Below, piece after piece: positions 1-8,375 of a stretch of DNA of 64,000 bases. Location of the stretch: assembly GCF_000301035.1 (NCBI RefSeq), contig NZ_JH932292.1, positions 310,001 to 374,000 on the forward strand, in the 5' to 3' direction. The notes below the pieces were generated by a model. It was not told the DNA's origin, made no database searches, and saw only the letters and a list, made by a program, of their open reading frames with translations. Every line of letters starts with the position of its first letter. The first letter of the stretch is position 1. The DNA comes from Facklamia hominis CCUG 36813 (GTDB lineage Bacteria > Bacillota > Bacilli > Lactobacillales > Aerococcaceae). Both the position numbers and the translations under genes were made by a program.

Positions 1-429
1 AATAACAAAGGTTTTAGGCAAGTTCTTTTTGATGTAGCGAATCATTTGAATGACATAATCAGAGTGACCATGGGCCACATCGATTGTAATATAATCAACT
101 GGATAATTAGCTGCCTTCAATTCATCAATAAAATGATATTCATCATCCTTAATACCCACCGAGATCGATGCATAAAGGCCTAACTCATGCATCTTCTTCA
201 CAAAATCCAGTCGTTTCTCTGGCTCAAAGCGATGCATAATATAAAAATAACCCGCTTGAGCCAACTTAATGGCTAATTCTTCATTTAGGACCGTCTGCAT
301 ATTGGCTGGAACAACCGGAATCTTAAAGCGTCTTGGTCCAAATTGAACAGAGGGATCACACTCACTACGGCTCTTAACAATGCACTTATTCGGGATCAAT
401 TGGACTTGTTCATAATCAAAAGTGTTCAT
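1..429 (-). CDS. guaC: GMP reductase, 3' end cut off by the window edge
   Basis: Only the N-terminal ~143 residues are present; the gene runs off position 1. It begins [15 protein letters not shown] and continues with VVPANMQT, the YFYIMHRF stretch and [10 protein letters not shown], all typical of the GuaC branch of the IMP dehydrogenase/GMP reductase TIM-barrel family. GMP reductase converts GMP to IMP with NADPH in the cytoplasmic purine salvage pathway. An AAAGGAG ribosome site sits 7-8 bases before the ATG. The gene starts 24 bases after the stop of the DUF1846 gene on the same strand, so the two are probably cotranscribed. The catalytic Cys loop lies outside the window. GMP reductase is preferred over IMP dehydrogenase because there is no CBS-domain insert in the visible part and the N-terminus is of GuaC type. 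Confidence 0.9.
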   Translation of the reverse strand, partial: MNTFDYEQVQLIPNKCIVKSRSECDPSVQFGPRRFKIPVVPANMQTVLNEELAIKLAQAGYFYIMHRFEPEKRLDFVKKMHELGLYASISVGIKDDEYHFIDELKAANYPVDYITIDVAHGHSDYVIQMIRYIKKNLPKTFVI

Positions 430-453
430 GGTATAACTCCTTTATAAATTGAA

Positions 454-1965
454 TTAATGACTAAGGTCAAAATGACTATCAAATACAGGGTCACAGGTAA
501 TATCAATACCCAATTGCAATAATTGACGTCGGGTATCTTGCGATAAAATTACCGTCGAATGGGCTCGGGTATCGCGTAATTTAGCCAGTTGCTTATAGGC
601 AAGCTGGGCTGTCGGGTTGGTCACAGCTGAGATCGCTAGGGCGATTAACAATTCATTCAGCGATAAAATGGAGTGGCGTGATTCAAGGGTCTGAGCCTTG
701 AGATTTTGGATGGTCTCTAACACCATAGGAGCGAGTAAGTCGATCTGGTCACCAATACCAGCCAACTCTTTTAAGGCATTCATCAAGGCAGCTCCGGAAG
801 CATCCATCAAAGAAGTGGTCCGACCTGTAATAAAGCTACCATCGTGTAATTCAATGGCTAAAACAGAAACCGGTTCTTCCGCTTGTGTCCGCTCTTGAAC
901 CTCCTTACCATATTGATGAGCATAGTAAACGCAACGACGATCATCCGTCTTTAAGTTAGAATCTTCTAGGATCAAATGCATCTTAGACCGAACGGATTCA
1001 TCCGCCAAGCCCATTTTATAATCTTGTTCTACTTGGAAGTAGCGGCGAATAATTTCTTGCTGAGCCGCTTCTTTAACGACCTCTTCATCAATAATACCCG
1101 CCTTAATGCAATTTACGCCCATATCCGTTGGTGACTGATATTGGGTAGCGACTGAAGCGGTATTGGCTAATATCCGCTTAATAACCGGAAACATGACCAT
1201 GTCTCGATTATAATTAACCGCCATTTCCTGATAAGCATCGATGTGATAAGAATCAAGAACATTAATATCATTAAGATCAACGGTCGCCGCTTCATAGGCC
1301 ACATTTACTGGATGCTTTAATGGCAGATTCCAGACTGGGAAGGTTTCAAATTTGGCATAAGTAGCCTTCACCCCATGAGCTTGTTCATGATAGATTTGAT
1401 TCAAGCAGGTGGCTAATTTACCTGAACCGGCTCCAGGTCCCGTCACAATCACCAGTGGCTTACTGGTTGGTATATAAGCATTCTTCGCAAAACCTTGCTC
1501 TGAGAATAAAAGATCTAGATCGGTTGGATAACCTGGAATCGCTTCGTGGGTGTAAACCTTAATACCGCGGTTTTCCAAATTCTTCTTAAAAGCGAATGCA
1601 CTCTTTTGACCACTATAACGGGTTAACAGTACCGAATTCACTTGAATTTCTAGTTCATTGTACTCTTCAATCAAACGCAAAACATCTTGATCATAGGTAA
1701 TGCCATAATCCCCTCTTACCTTATTATGCTCGATATCTTCGGCATAAATACAAATGATAATTTCGGCCCGGTCTTTCATTTCTTTTAAGAGGGTTAACTT
1801 CACATCTTCATCATAACCAGGCAAAACACGCTTAGCGTGTTTATCGCCAATCAATTTTCCACCGAATTCAAGATAGAGCTTATCGATTCCTTCTAAACGT
1901 TGATAAATATACTTGGATTGTTCCTTGAGGTATTTATCATTATCAAAACCGATTTTTTGTCTCAT
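454..1965 (-). CDS. DUF1846 family protein
   Basis: The 503-aa product matches the conserved Firmicutes DUF1846 family in length and in its start (MRQKIGFDNDKYLKEQS). It carries a glycine-rich VTGPGAGSGKLATCL segment near residue 175 that resembles a nucleotide-binding loop. Family function is not established; structures show a P-loop-like fold with a helical C-terminal part. No signal peptide or membrane segment is visible, so it is probably cytoplasmic. The ribosome site AAGGAAGG precedes the ATG. It lies directly upstream of guaC, so a link to nucleotide metabolism is possible by context only. Confidence 0.85.
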   Translation of the reverse strand: MRQKIGFDNDKYLKEQSKYIYQRLEGIDKLYLEFGGKLIGDKHAKRVLPGYDEDVKLTLLKEMKDRAEIIICIYAEDIEHNKVRGDYGITYDQDVLRLIEEYNELEIQVNSVLLTRYSGQKSAFAFKKNLENRGIKVYTHEAIPGYPTDLDLLFSEQGFAKNAYIPTSKPLVIVTGPGAGSGKLATCLNQIYHEQAHGVKATYAKFETFPVWNLPLKHPVNVAYEAATVDLNDINVLDSYHIDAYQEMAVNYNRDMVMFPVIKRILANTASVATQYQSPTDMGVNCIKAGIIDEEVVKEAAQQEIIRRYFQVEQDYKMGLADESVRSKMHLILEDSNLKTDDRRCVYYAHQYGKEVQERTQAEEPVSVLAIELHDGSFITGRTTSLMDASGAALMNALKELAGIGDQIDLLAPMVLETIQNLKAQTLESRHSILSLNELLIALAISAVTNPTAQLAYKQLAKLRDTRAHSTVILSQDTRRQLLQLGIDITCDPVFDSHFDLSH

Positions 1966-2057
1966 AGATGATCCCTTCCTTTATACACAAGTTCCAGATT
2001 GTATTTTACCAAAATTCTAACTAGAAAAAAGCTTTATTCGATAATTTTATCAAATAC

Positions 2058-2088
2058 TTGTCAACTTGTTTTAAAAAATGGTTGACTA
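2058..2088. promoter_or_regulatory. candidate BirA operator upstream of bioY
   Basis: The half-sites TTGTCAAC (2058-2065) and GTTGACTA (2081-2088) form an inverted repeat separated by 15 bases, 40 bases before the bioY start. BirA biotin-repressor boxes are long dyads with TTGTNAAC-like arms and a comparable gap, found before biotin transport and synthesis genes. The assignment rests on this match and on the downstream gene; binding is inferred. Confidence 0.5.
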
Positions 2089-2127
2089 ATCGGAAGAAAA
2101 AGGTATCTTTTAACCAGGAGGTAAATT

Positions 2128-2658
2128 ATGACAACGAAAGATTTAACTTATGGCGCTCTAGGCATTGGCTTGCTGACAATAGCTTCACAGCTATCCTTTC
2201 ATCTAGGGCCAATCCCCTTTACCTGCCAGACCCTCGCCGTATTTATCCTGGCTTTATTGTATCCCCTTCGCTTGTTTTTGTGCCTATATGGTGTCTATTT
2301 ATTGATGGGACTCATTGGATTACCCGTCTTTGCTAATTTTTCAGGGGGCGTTGGCTACCTTCTATCCCCTTCATTTGGCTTTTTACTGGCTTTCTTGCTA
2401 GCTGGCGTAATCATCGCTTACTATCGAGACCGAGGAAAATCGACTCTCCTCGCCCTATTACTCGCTCAAGTGATCATCTATCTCATCGGCTTAACCTATA
2501 TGGCCTGGATCCTGAATGGCCATCTAGCTAAAGGCTTAAACTTTAAGCAAATCTTGCAATTGGGCTGCCTGCCCTTTATTCCAGGAGATCTAGTGAAAGC
2601 CTGGCTAGCCTATCGAATCAGCCAAATCTTATCCCCTCAGCTTCATTTCTCCCACTAA
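2128..2658 (+). CDS. bioY: biotin transporter BioY (ECF S component)
   Basis: The 176-aa protein is almost entirely hydrophobic with about six membrane segments. It shows the BioY pattern of a PIPFTCQTLAVF motif near residue 30 and a GxxGLPVFANFSGGVGYLLSPSFGF stretch in the middle (key residues G, P, F, GG, P, G). BioY is the substrate-binding component that takes up biotin, alone or with the shared EcfAA'T module, which is not in this window. A strong AGGAGG ribosome site precedes the ATG. The candidate BirA operator upstream suggests repression by biotin. The biotin-dependent pyruvate carboxylase downstream at 8.4-11.8 kb is a likely consumer of the vitamin. Confidence 0.92.
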   Translation: MTTKDLTYGALGIGLLTIASQLSFHLGPIPFTCQTLAVFILALLYPLRLFLCLYGVYLLMGLIGLPVFANFSGGVGYLLSPSFGFLLAFLLAGVIIAYYRDRGKSTLLALLLAQVIIYLIGLTYMAWILNGHLAKGLNFKQILQLGCLPFIPGDLVKAWLAYRISQILSPQLHFSH

Positions 2659-2664
2659 TTAAAT

Positions 2665-2710
2665 AGAGAGTGAGTTTGACTAAGGACAGTCGACTCACTC
2701 TCTTTATTTT
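2665..2710. terminator. bidirectional terminator between bioY and the Cof phosphatase
   Basis: AGAGAGTGAGT (2665-2675) pairs exactly with ACTCACTCTCT (2693-2703), with T-rich tracts following on the plus strand. It lies between two convergent genes and can serve both. Confidence 0.85.
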
Positions 2711-3503
2711 AGGCTTGAATCAATCGCAGACATTCCTCAATGACACCCTGTCCATAGGCAGCTTTAGCAATGGAATCAGCTTGCAACTGAAGCTCTAGGA
2801 TGGCATTAGCCACCGCAAAACCATGACCAGCCGCTTGGATCATAGGAAGGTCATTTTCACCATCTCCAACAGCGAGAACCTCCTGAGGGGCCAATTGCAG
2901 ATACTGAGCAATCCACTTAAGGGCATTGCCCTTGTCCACTTGACGACTCACAATATCCATGGCCCAATCTTCAAAACAATGATAGTGATAATGAGGGCCT
3001 AAATTATTAGCTAAGGCATAAAGGCGACTGAGTCCAACGCCACTATTGGGGTCCGCAAGAAAAACCTTATCAACTTTTAATTCCTGCCAATCTCGGGCTA
3101 CTATTGGCCGATAAATCTGAGTACTCAAATTATCCGGATTGGGTTTTTGAATAAAGTCCGTTAGATTAGCTGCATATTCCACTCCATCGACTACATAGAT
3201 AACACTTATCCCCATGGACTGAGCAATCTCAATCAAGGGACGTAAGGGACCTAGGGCCATCTTAAAACAATGGATTTTATGGCCTTTTTGCATAATGACC
3301 GCTCCATTTGAGCTCGCATAGGGTAGATCAATATTTAAAGCATCGATAAAGGGCTGAACCGACTGATTCGACCGCCCAGTAGCTAACGTGAATTTGATTC
3401 CTCGTTCCTCCAATGTCTGCCTAAAATTATCAAATCCTACAGGCAGCTGTTTCATCGGATCCAAGAGGGTATCATCTAAATCACAAATGATTAATTTATA
3501 CAT
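2709..3503 (-). CDS. Cof-type HAD-IIB family phosphatase
   Basis: The 264-aa protein has the HAD motif I DLDDTLLD near the N-terminus, motif II around TLATGRS, and motifs III-IV in KGNALKWIAQYL and GDGENDLPMIQAAGHG near the C-terminus. This order and length fit the Cof/YidA-type sugar-phosphate or flavin-precursor phosphatases. The exact substrate cannot be read from sequence. It is cytoplasmic. AAGGAG precedes the ATG. The DUF1232 gene ends 28 bases upstream on the same strand, so they may share a transcript. Confidence 0.9.
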   Translation of the reverse strand: MYKLIICDLDDTLLDPMKQLPVGFDNFRQTLEERGIKFTLATGRSNQSVQPFIDALNIDLPYASSNGAVIMQKGHKIHCFKMALGPLRPLIEIAQSMGISVIYVVDGVEYAANLTDFIQKPNPDNLSTQIYRPIVARDWQELKVDKVFLADPNSGVGLSRLYALANNLGPHYHYHCFEDWAMDIVSRQVDKGNALKWIAQYLQLAPQEVLAVGDGENDLPMIQAAGHGFAVANAILELQLQADSIAKAAYGQGVIEECLRLIQA

Positions 3504-3531
3504 GACTGCTCCTTCATAAGCACTCCTGCTA

Positions 3532-3774
3532 CTATTGCTTAACAGAGGCAGGAAGACGCTGAATAACTTGATTAATCGCCCAATGAGCGATCAAAAGATC
3601 ATCTAACCAGGCAAAAGGACCTAGGAAGTCCGGTATTAAATCCGTGGGAAGAACAATATAACCAATGGTCAAGAGGATCACCCCTCTCAAGGGCCACGAA
3701 GTATCCGGAGCCACCAGGGCTCTAAAAAATAAAGGTAATTTTTGTAAAAGTGTTAAGGGACGTTTTTTGAACAT
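3532..3774 (-). CDS. YkvA/DUF1232 family small membrane protein
   Basis: The product is about 80 aa. It contains the DUF1232 signature: a hydrophobic helix, then LPTDLIPDFLGPFAWLDDLL, and then a second amphipathic segment. The family is widespread and small; its role is not established. The ATG at 3774 is preferred over a TTG one codon earlier because AAAGGA lies 8 bases before it. It is upstream of the Cof phosphatase on the same strand. Confidence 0.85.
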   Translation of the reverse strand: MFKKRPLTLLQKLPLFFRALVAPDTSWPLRGVILLTIGYIVLPTDLIPDFLGPFAWLDDLLIAHWAINQVIQRLPASVKQ

Positions 3775-3862
3775 CAAATCATTCCTTTCATTGTCTAAAG
3801 CCTCATTGCTTATGACTAATATTAAAGGAAATAAGATGTTAAAACATCCATCTCAAGTTGGA

Positions 3863-4852
3863 TTATTTTAAGGCTTGATGCAACAACTCATAAGACCGTA
3901 ACCTTGCTTTTTGATCTGGAATCGGACTATAAATCATCAATTCATCGATACCAAATTCCTTAATCTCATCTTCTAAGATCGCCTTGACTTGGTCCGGTGT
4001 CCCTTTGATCATAAAATGCCTTTGATAATAACTATCGATGAGGGCTTGATCCTTCAATGAAAATGAATAATCTTGCGCAGCCTTTGGACTTAATAGAGGC
4101 TGTGATAGATCGCTGGCTCGTTGAATTTCCATGGGTTTAGCTAGATAGTCAGCCTCTTCCGAACTATCCGCACAAATAATCAGATAGGATACCATGACCC
4201 GAGGATCTGAGAAGAAGTCGGATGGTTTAAAATTCTTCCGATATTGAGCAAATACATCCGCATCCACATTCAAGGCAAACCAACGGGCGAAGGAGTAGCC
4301 TAACCCCATCTTTCCAGTCTGGATGGCGGAGTTACCTGAAGAACCCAACATCCAAGGCTGAGCAGGCTGGCCGACTGCCTCCGGGATAGCCTTGACTTGC
4401 CCATAAAAGGCACTCGGCTTTTGGTCCATCATATAATCAAGGATAACTTGCGCTTTCTCATAAAGATAGTCAAAAGAAATAGGATTCCCTGAAGCCAAGG
4501 CAATCATCCCTGCCTGGTCAGCTCCTGGGGCTCGACCTATTCCTAAATCAATTCGACCCGGAGCTAAAAGGCTTAAAGTCTTAAACCACTCAGCCACCTT
4601 CAAGGGAGAGTAGTTAACGATCATCGTGCCTCCTGTTCCCAAACGGATCGACTGGGTCTTAGCGGCCAAGTATGCGATCAAAATTTCAGGACTAGAACTC
4701 GCATTATTAACCATTCCATGATGTTCCGACGCCCAATAACGATCATAGCCCATCTCTTCTAAAGCCTGAACCATCTCGATGGTCTTTTGGTAACGGTCAA
4801 GCGTCGTTTCTCCCTGTTCCAAGGGAAGTAGATCATGAATTCCTAATTGCAT
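3863..4852 (-). CDS. luciferase-like flavin-dependent monooxygenase
   Basis: The 329-aa TIM-barrel protein belongs to the LLM-class flavin oxidoreductases, MsnO8-like subgroup. It begins MQLGIHDLLPLEQGETT and contains YWASEHHGM (conserved EHH), the RLGTGGTMIVNYSPLKVAEWF segment, and DLGIGRAPGAD. Such enzymes use FMNH2 supplied by a reductase to oxidise small molecules; the natural substrate is unknown. It is cytoplasmic. It stands alone on the minus strand, with its own short upstream gap. Confidence 0.85.
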   Translation of the reverse strand: MQLGIHDLLPLEQGETTLDRYQKTIEMVQALEEMGYDRYWASEHHGMVNNASSSPEILIAYLAAKTQSIRLGTGGTMIVNYSPLKVAEWFKTLSLLAPGRIDLGIGRAPGADQAGMIALASGNPISFDYLYEKAQVILDYMMDQKPSAFYGQVKAIPEAVGQPAQPWMLGSSGNSAIQTGKMGLGYSFARWFALNVDADVFAQYRKNFKPSDFFSDPRVMVSYLIICADSSEEADYLAKPMEIQRASDLSQPLLSPKAAQDYSFSLKDQALIDSYYQRHFMIKGTPDQVKAILEDEIKEFGIDELMIYSPIPDQKARLRSYELLHQALK

Positions 4853-4937
4853 GATATCATCCTTTCTACATCTCTACATCAAAGTATCTTCGTTAATGAA
4901 CTGACAGGCCTTTAATGAGACGACCAATTAGACCACC

Positions 4938-6056
4938 TTAATACTGCGTATATTGGTTGTAATAGTCTTCAACCACACTGAAGATCGTCGTAGGCAACAA
5001 GGTTTTTAGCAGTTGAAGATCTGTCCCACTCGATAAGCGACTTTGTTCAATGTATTGACTGAGCAAAAGATTCTCACTCAAATTATAAAGCGATTGAAGA
5101 ATTAACTTCATCGGACCTGAGAGCACCTGTTCTTGGTAGAAATTCAAGAGATAGCTAAAGGAAGGGTCCGCCAACAATTCCTGATGTGCGACTAGTTCTG
5201 TTCCAATCAAGTTAATTAACTCTTTGAAATGACTGACCAATTCTCGTCGAGTCAGCTCATTCGTCCATAACTCATCGGAAGCTGGTTGAACTGCTTCAAT
5301 GGCCTTAATATGAGTCGGATAGAGTTCATATTCCTGAATATCAGCTTGGGTCAAATCTAAATGCCCTTTTGAAGTTGAAGCCGTTGCTTCCGCTTCTAAA
5401 TGAACCATATCTTTTAAGGGATAGGTTCCCGCTAAGTCTTGCGGTTCTTGAGTTTCTTTTGCTTGCGAGCTTTCCGCTTGCAGATCAGACAAGTTGAGAC
5501 TAATGGAGATCGTCTCTGGATTGACAGGCGCCTGCTCGTCTTCTTCTGCTTGCTGATCCACTTGATCAAGGTAAGTCTTTTCCACTGGTTGATCACTGTC
5601 TAGCGTGTCAAGATCGATATTTCGCTCCTCAAAAACATCCTTGGGCTTAATAATTAAACGATTATCATCCTCTTCTTGTGAGCGTTCTTGAGAACGAGAA
5701 TCTCGAGATCGACTTCGAGTCCCATAATCAGATGACTTGGGAGTGTGCGTATTGGCAGGTGGCTCACCCACTTCCTTATTCAAGTAGGTAAAGGAAATGA
5801 TCAAATAAATCAAGCCTTCCAATACAAAACAAGCATACCAAACCATCAGCGGTATCCAACTAAGCTTCCAACCAACAAGGCCCAAGCCAATAGTGATCAA
5901 GAGAGTCAGGAAGAATCTCCGATCTTGTTTGACATAGAGCCGGTGGTAACCTAAAGGCCCCACCAAGAAGCAAAGAAGTGCCGCAAATGCCGGCGATTTT
6001 AACTGCTTGCGAAATGTCTGAGGGCTAATCAATAGGAAATTAAATATTGCTTTCAT
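4938..6056 (-). CDS. TM2-domain-containing membrane protein with acidic linker
   Basis: The 372-aa protein has an N-terminal TM2-like module (residues ~20-90): a hydrophobic segment with GPLGYHRLYVKQDRRFF, a second membrane segment, and a third near 70-90. The FxxGxxGxHRFY-type motif between helices is the TM2 hallmark. It is followed by an acidic, Glu/Asp/Gln-rich low-complexity linker (~95-230) and a helical C-terminal domain with no family that I recognise. TM2 proteins have no agreed function in bacteria. The C-terminal part is probably cytoplasmic. Confidence 0.6.
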   Translation of the reverse strand: MKAIFNFLLISPQTFRKQLKSPAFAALLCFLVGPLGYHRLYVKQDRRFFLTLLITIGLGLVGWKLSWIPLMVWYACFVLEGLIYLIISFTYLNKEVGEPPANTHTPKSSDYGTRSRSRDSRSQERSQEEDDNRLIIKPKDVFEERNIDLDTLDSDQPVEKTYLDQVDQQAEEDEQAPVNPETISISLNLSDLQAESSQAKETQEPQDLAGTYPLKDMVHLEAEATASTSKGHLDLTQADIQEYELYPTHIKAIEAVQPASDELWTNELTRRELVSHFKELINLIGTELVAHQELLADPSFSYLLNFYQEQVLSGPMKLILQSLYNLSENLLLSQYIEQSRLSSGTDLQLLKTLLPTTIFSVVEDYYNQYTQY

Positions 6057-6120
6057 AATTCACCGATCCTTATCATCCATTTAATACATCACCTATTATA
6101 GCAAGGATTGTTTAATTTCC

Positions 6121-7074
6121 CTAGTAAAAAAATCCCTTTTCCTGCGAATAATGGTCTAACAAACGGACAATCTGCTGAAACATCGGGGGATCATAGGGAC
6201 TATGGCCTGCTTCTTCAACAATAAATAACTTGGCTTGGTTTAGAGCTTGAGCGAGTTCATAGGCACCGCTTAAACGACAATCCACATCATAACGGCCATG
6301 AACAATCGCGCAGGGAATTGCTTGAATGGGAGCTAGATGGTTAAGCAGGTAATTATCTTCTTGCCAGAAGAGCCCATTGGCAAAATAATGGGCTTCCAGT
6401 AAAGCAATCGACTGGTCAGATGGCGTTAATTCACACGATAAATTCTTATCGGGTAATAAATGAACCAATCCCGCTTCCCAGTCTGCCCAAGCCTTAGCTG
6501 CTTGGCGAGCTTGATCTTGGTCACCGCTGGTTAGCCGTTGATAATAAGCTTGGACCAAATGATCTTGATGGGCAGGATCGATATGATTTTTAAAGGCGGC
6601 AAATTCCTCTGGATAAAATTGACCAGCACCCCCTTCATACAACCAATCAATATCACTTTGACGTCCGAGAAAGATGCCTCTTAATAAGAGAGCTTCAACT
6701 CGCTCAGGATGGTTAATGGCATATAAGAGAGCTAAAGTTGATCCATAAGAACCGCCAAAGAGAATCCATTTTTCAAGGCCTAGCTGGCTTCTTAAGACTT
6801 CCATATCCTCAACGGAAGCCTGAGGCGTATTATAATGCAGACTTAAAAAGGGGCGACTCTTTCCAGTACCACGTTGGTCGAAAAGAATAAGGTGATATTT
6901 TTCAGGATCAAAGAATTGACGACACTGGGGCGTGATCGATCCACCGGGTCCTCCATGCAAGAAGACTATGGCTTGTCCTTCAGGATTACCAGCCTCTTCG
7001 ACATAAAGCTCATGACCATCTGCAACCCTTAAGTAAAATTGCCGATAGACGGGACAATCATAACGGTATTTCAT
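6121..7074 (-). CDS. pip: proline iminopeptidase
   Basis: The protein is an alpha/beta hydrolase of the S33 family. It has the oxyanion motif HGGPGG, the DQRGTGKS segment and the nucleophile elbow GGSYGS. The acid lies in HGRYDVDC and the catalytic His in AGHSPYD, in the right order. It removes N-terminal proline from peptides in the cytoplasm. The ATG at 7074 is chosen over an in-frame TTG at 7092 because AAAGGA lies between them at normal spacing, giving 317 aa, the usual length of the family. Confidence 0.93.
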   Translation of the reverse strand: MKYRYDCPVYRQFYLRVADGHELYVEEAGNPEGQAIVFLHGGPGGSITPQCRQFFDPEKYHLILFDQRGTGKSRPFLSLHYNTPQASVEDMEVLRSQLGLEKWILFGGSYGSTLALLYAINHPERVEALLLRGIFLGRQSDIDWLYEGGAGQFYPEEFAAFKNHIDPAHQDHLVQAYYQRLTSGDQDQARQAAKAWADWEAGLVHLLPDKNLSCELTPSDQSIALLEAHYFANGLFWQEDNYLLNHLAPIQAIPCAIVHGRYDVDCRLSGAYELAQALNQAKLFIVEEAGHSPYDPPMFQQIVRLLDHYSQEKGFFY

Positions 7075-7101
7075 GAATGTATTTCCTTTCAAATAAAATA
7101 A

Positions 7102-7136
7102 GTGAGCCGATCACTTGAATCCAGTGACCCGCTCAC
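7102..7136 (-). terminator. terminator after the 7159-7722 gene
   Basis: GTGAGC (7102-7107) pairs with GCTCAC (7131-7136), with an inner GTCACT/AAGTGA-type arm. A T-rich tract follows on the minus strand. Confidence 0.65.
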
Positions 7137-7158
7137 CCTAACTATATGACTTTAAGCC

Positions 7159-7722
7159 TTAAAGTTTTTCGACGGATTCCACAACAAAGGCTGGTACTTG
7201 AGTCTCTTGAACGGAGTCAATGGATTGTAAGTAGCCCTTCACCCGAATGGATTGATTCGTTTCCAAGTCTTTTGGCTCCTGAAGAAACTTCAAAGCAACC
7301 AATTGATCACTGTCTTGTGAATCCATTAAGAGTGACCCCAAGGCCTTGGCACCTTCCACTTGTAGATCTTGCGTATAGAATGAGACAAGTTCTCCTTGCA
7401 ATTGACCATGAGCCCCTTTTTCTTGACTTAACAATTCCTTAAAAGTCAAAGTTGGATAGTCTGTAGCAGGTGTAGCTTCAATGGTCACCGTTTCTCCAGT
7501 CAAGTTAACCGCTTGGTCTTCCTTAACACTCGCTTCCGGTTGTTTAACTGAATCATCCAGACCTAAATCAGCCGGCTTATTACCTAGTGGGTCAGCGACA
7601 GGCTCCCCTTGATGCGTGAGATGGTCAATCTCTTTTTGATGCTTGCGCCGGTAGTAGATAAAGTAAATAACCCCCACCACAATAATCAAGATTAAGATCC
7701 ATGTCTTTGTATCCATAGTCAT
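7159..7722 (-). CDS. membrane-anchored protein of unknown function
   Basis: About 187 aa. One N-terminal membrane helix (WILILIIVVGVIYFIYY) is followed by a basic patch, a linker rich in Glu, Asp and Pro, and a beta-rich C-terminal domain of ~110 residues ending ETQVPAFVVESVEKL. The C-terminal domain has the look of an OB fold (hydrophobic strand spacing, a SIRVKGYLQSI strand), but this is weak. The basic flank after the helix suggests the C-terminal domain may be cytoplasmic. ATG 7722 follows GGAG at 5 bases; ATG 7716 is an alternative. The gene is followed by its own terminator. Confidence 0.55.
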   Translation of the reverse strand: MTMDTKTWILILIIVVGVIYFIYYRRKHQKEIDHLTHQGEPVADPLGNKPADLGLDDSVKQPEASVKEDQAVNLTGETVTIEATPATDYPTLTFKELLSQEKGAHGQLQGELVSFYTQDLQVEGAKALGSLLMDSQDSDQLVALKFLQEPKDLETNQSIRVKGYLQSIDSVQETQVPAFVVESVEKL

Positions 7723-7804
7723 CACTACTCCTTTCAATGATTAAGCTTAGTATACTAAAAATAAAACTGAAATGAAAACGTTTCGACTTGAATCCTTTCA
7801 AAAA

Positions 7805-7832
7805 ATCAGCCCTCTTTTATGAGAGAGCTGAT
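7805..7832 (-). terminator. terminator after the ECF S-component gene
   Basis: ATCAGC (7805-7810) pairs with GCTGAT (7827-7832), with an inner CTCT/AGAG extension. The hairpin is followed on the minus strand by a run of T. Confidence 0.8.
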
Positions 7833-7841
7833 AGCAATCCA

Positions 7842-8336
7842 TTAGTTTAATCGACGGTTAGTCTTTTTGACCAATAATGGATAAATTAAGCTAGCAACAA
7901 AGGCCCCTACCATGCCTTGGAAGAGATTCATTAGGAAACCCCCACTCGCCGTCGCAAAATTATACAACAAGCTATCCACAATCAGATAGCCAAGAGCCAT
8001 TAAGGCCCCTGCTAGAATACTGGCTAACCACTTGTTGGACACTTTATGGATGAGGTAGCCAGCTAAACAACCTTCTAAGCCCTTAACCACAAGGGTAAAA
8101 GGTGCATAGAAAGCATAGGCCGATAGGAAATCAGCCATAGCTGAACCAATTCCACCCACTAAGAAGCCAACCCCCGGTCCAAATAGAAGTCCCGAAGTGA
8201 TCACAATTGCATCTCCTAGGTTAAAATAACCCGATCCATTAGGGATAGGAATTTGAACCAACATCGTAGCCACACAGGTTATCGCAATCAATACTGCCAC
8301 CATCACTAGGGTAAAAGTCCGTGCATCTTTTTTCAT
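7842..8336 (-). CDS. ECF transporter S component, substrate unknown
   Basis: About 164 aa with five to six membrane helices. The motif FNLGDAIVITSGLLFGPGVG followed by FLVGGIGSAMADFL is the signature of the ECF-ribofla_trS/DUF1393 group. These proteins bind a vitamin or precursor and work with the shared EcfAA'T energising module. Substrates in this group vary (pyrimidine or pyridoxine precursors, and others), so none is assigned. The ATG at 8336 is chosen because AGAGGA lies 6 bases before it; an upstream ATG at 8357 has no such site. It follows pyc closely on the same strand (about 40 bases). Confidence 0.85.
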   Translation of the reverse strand: MKKDARTFTLVMVAVLIAITCVATMLVQIPIPNGSGYFNLGDAIVITSGLLFGPGVGFLVGGIGSAMADFLSAYAFYAPFTLVVKGLEGCLAGYLIHKVSNKWLASILAGALMALGYLIVDSLLYNFATASGGFLMNLFQGMVGAFVASLIYPLLVKKTNRRLN

Positions 8337-8375
8337 TAATATTCCTCTTTCATTCATGTATTTTTAACTGATTGA

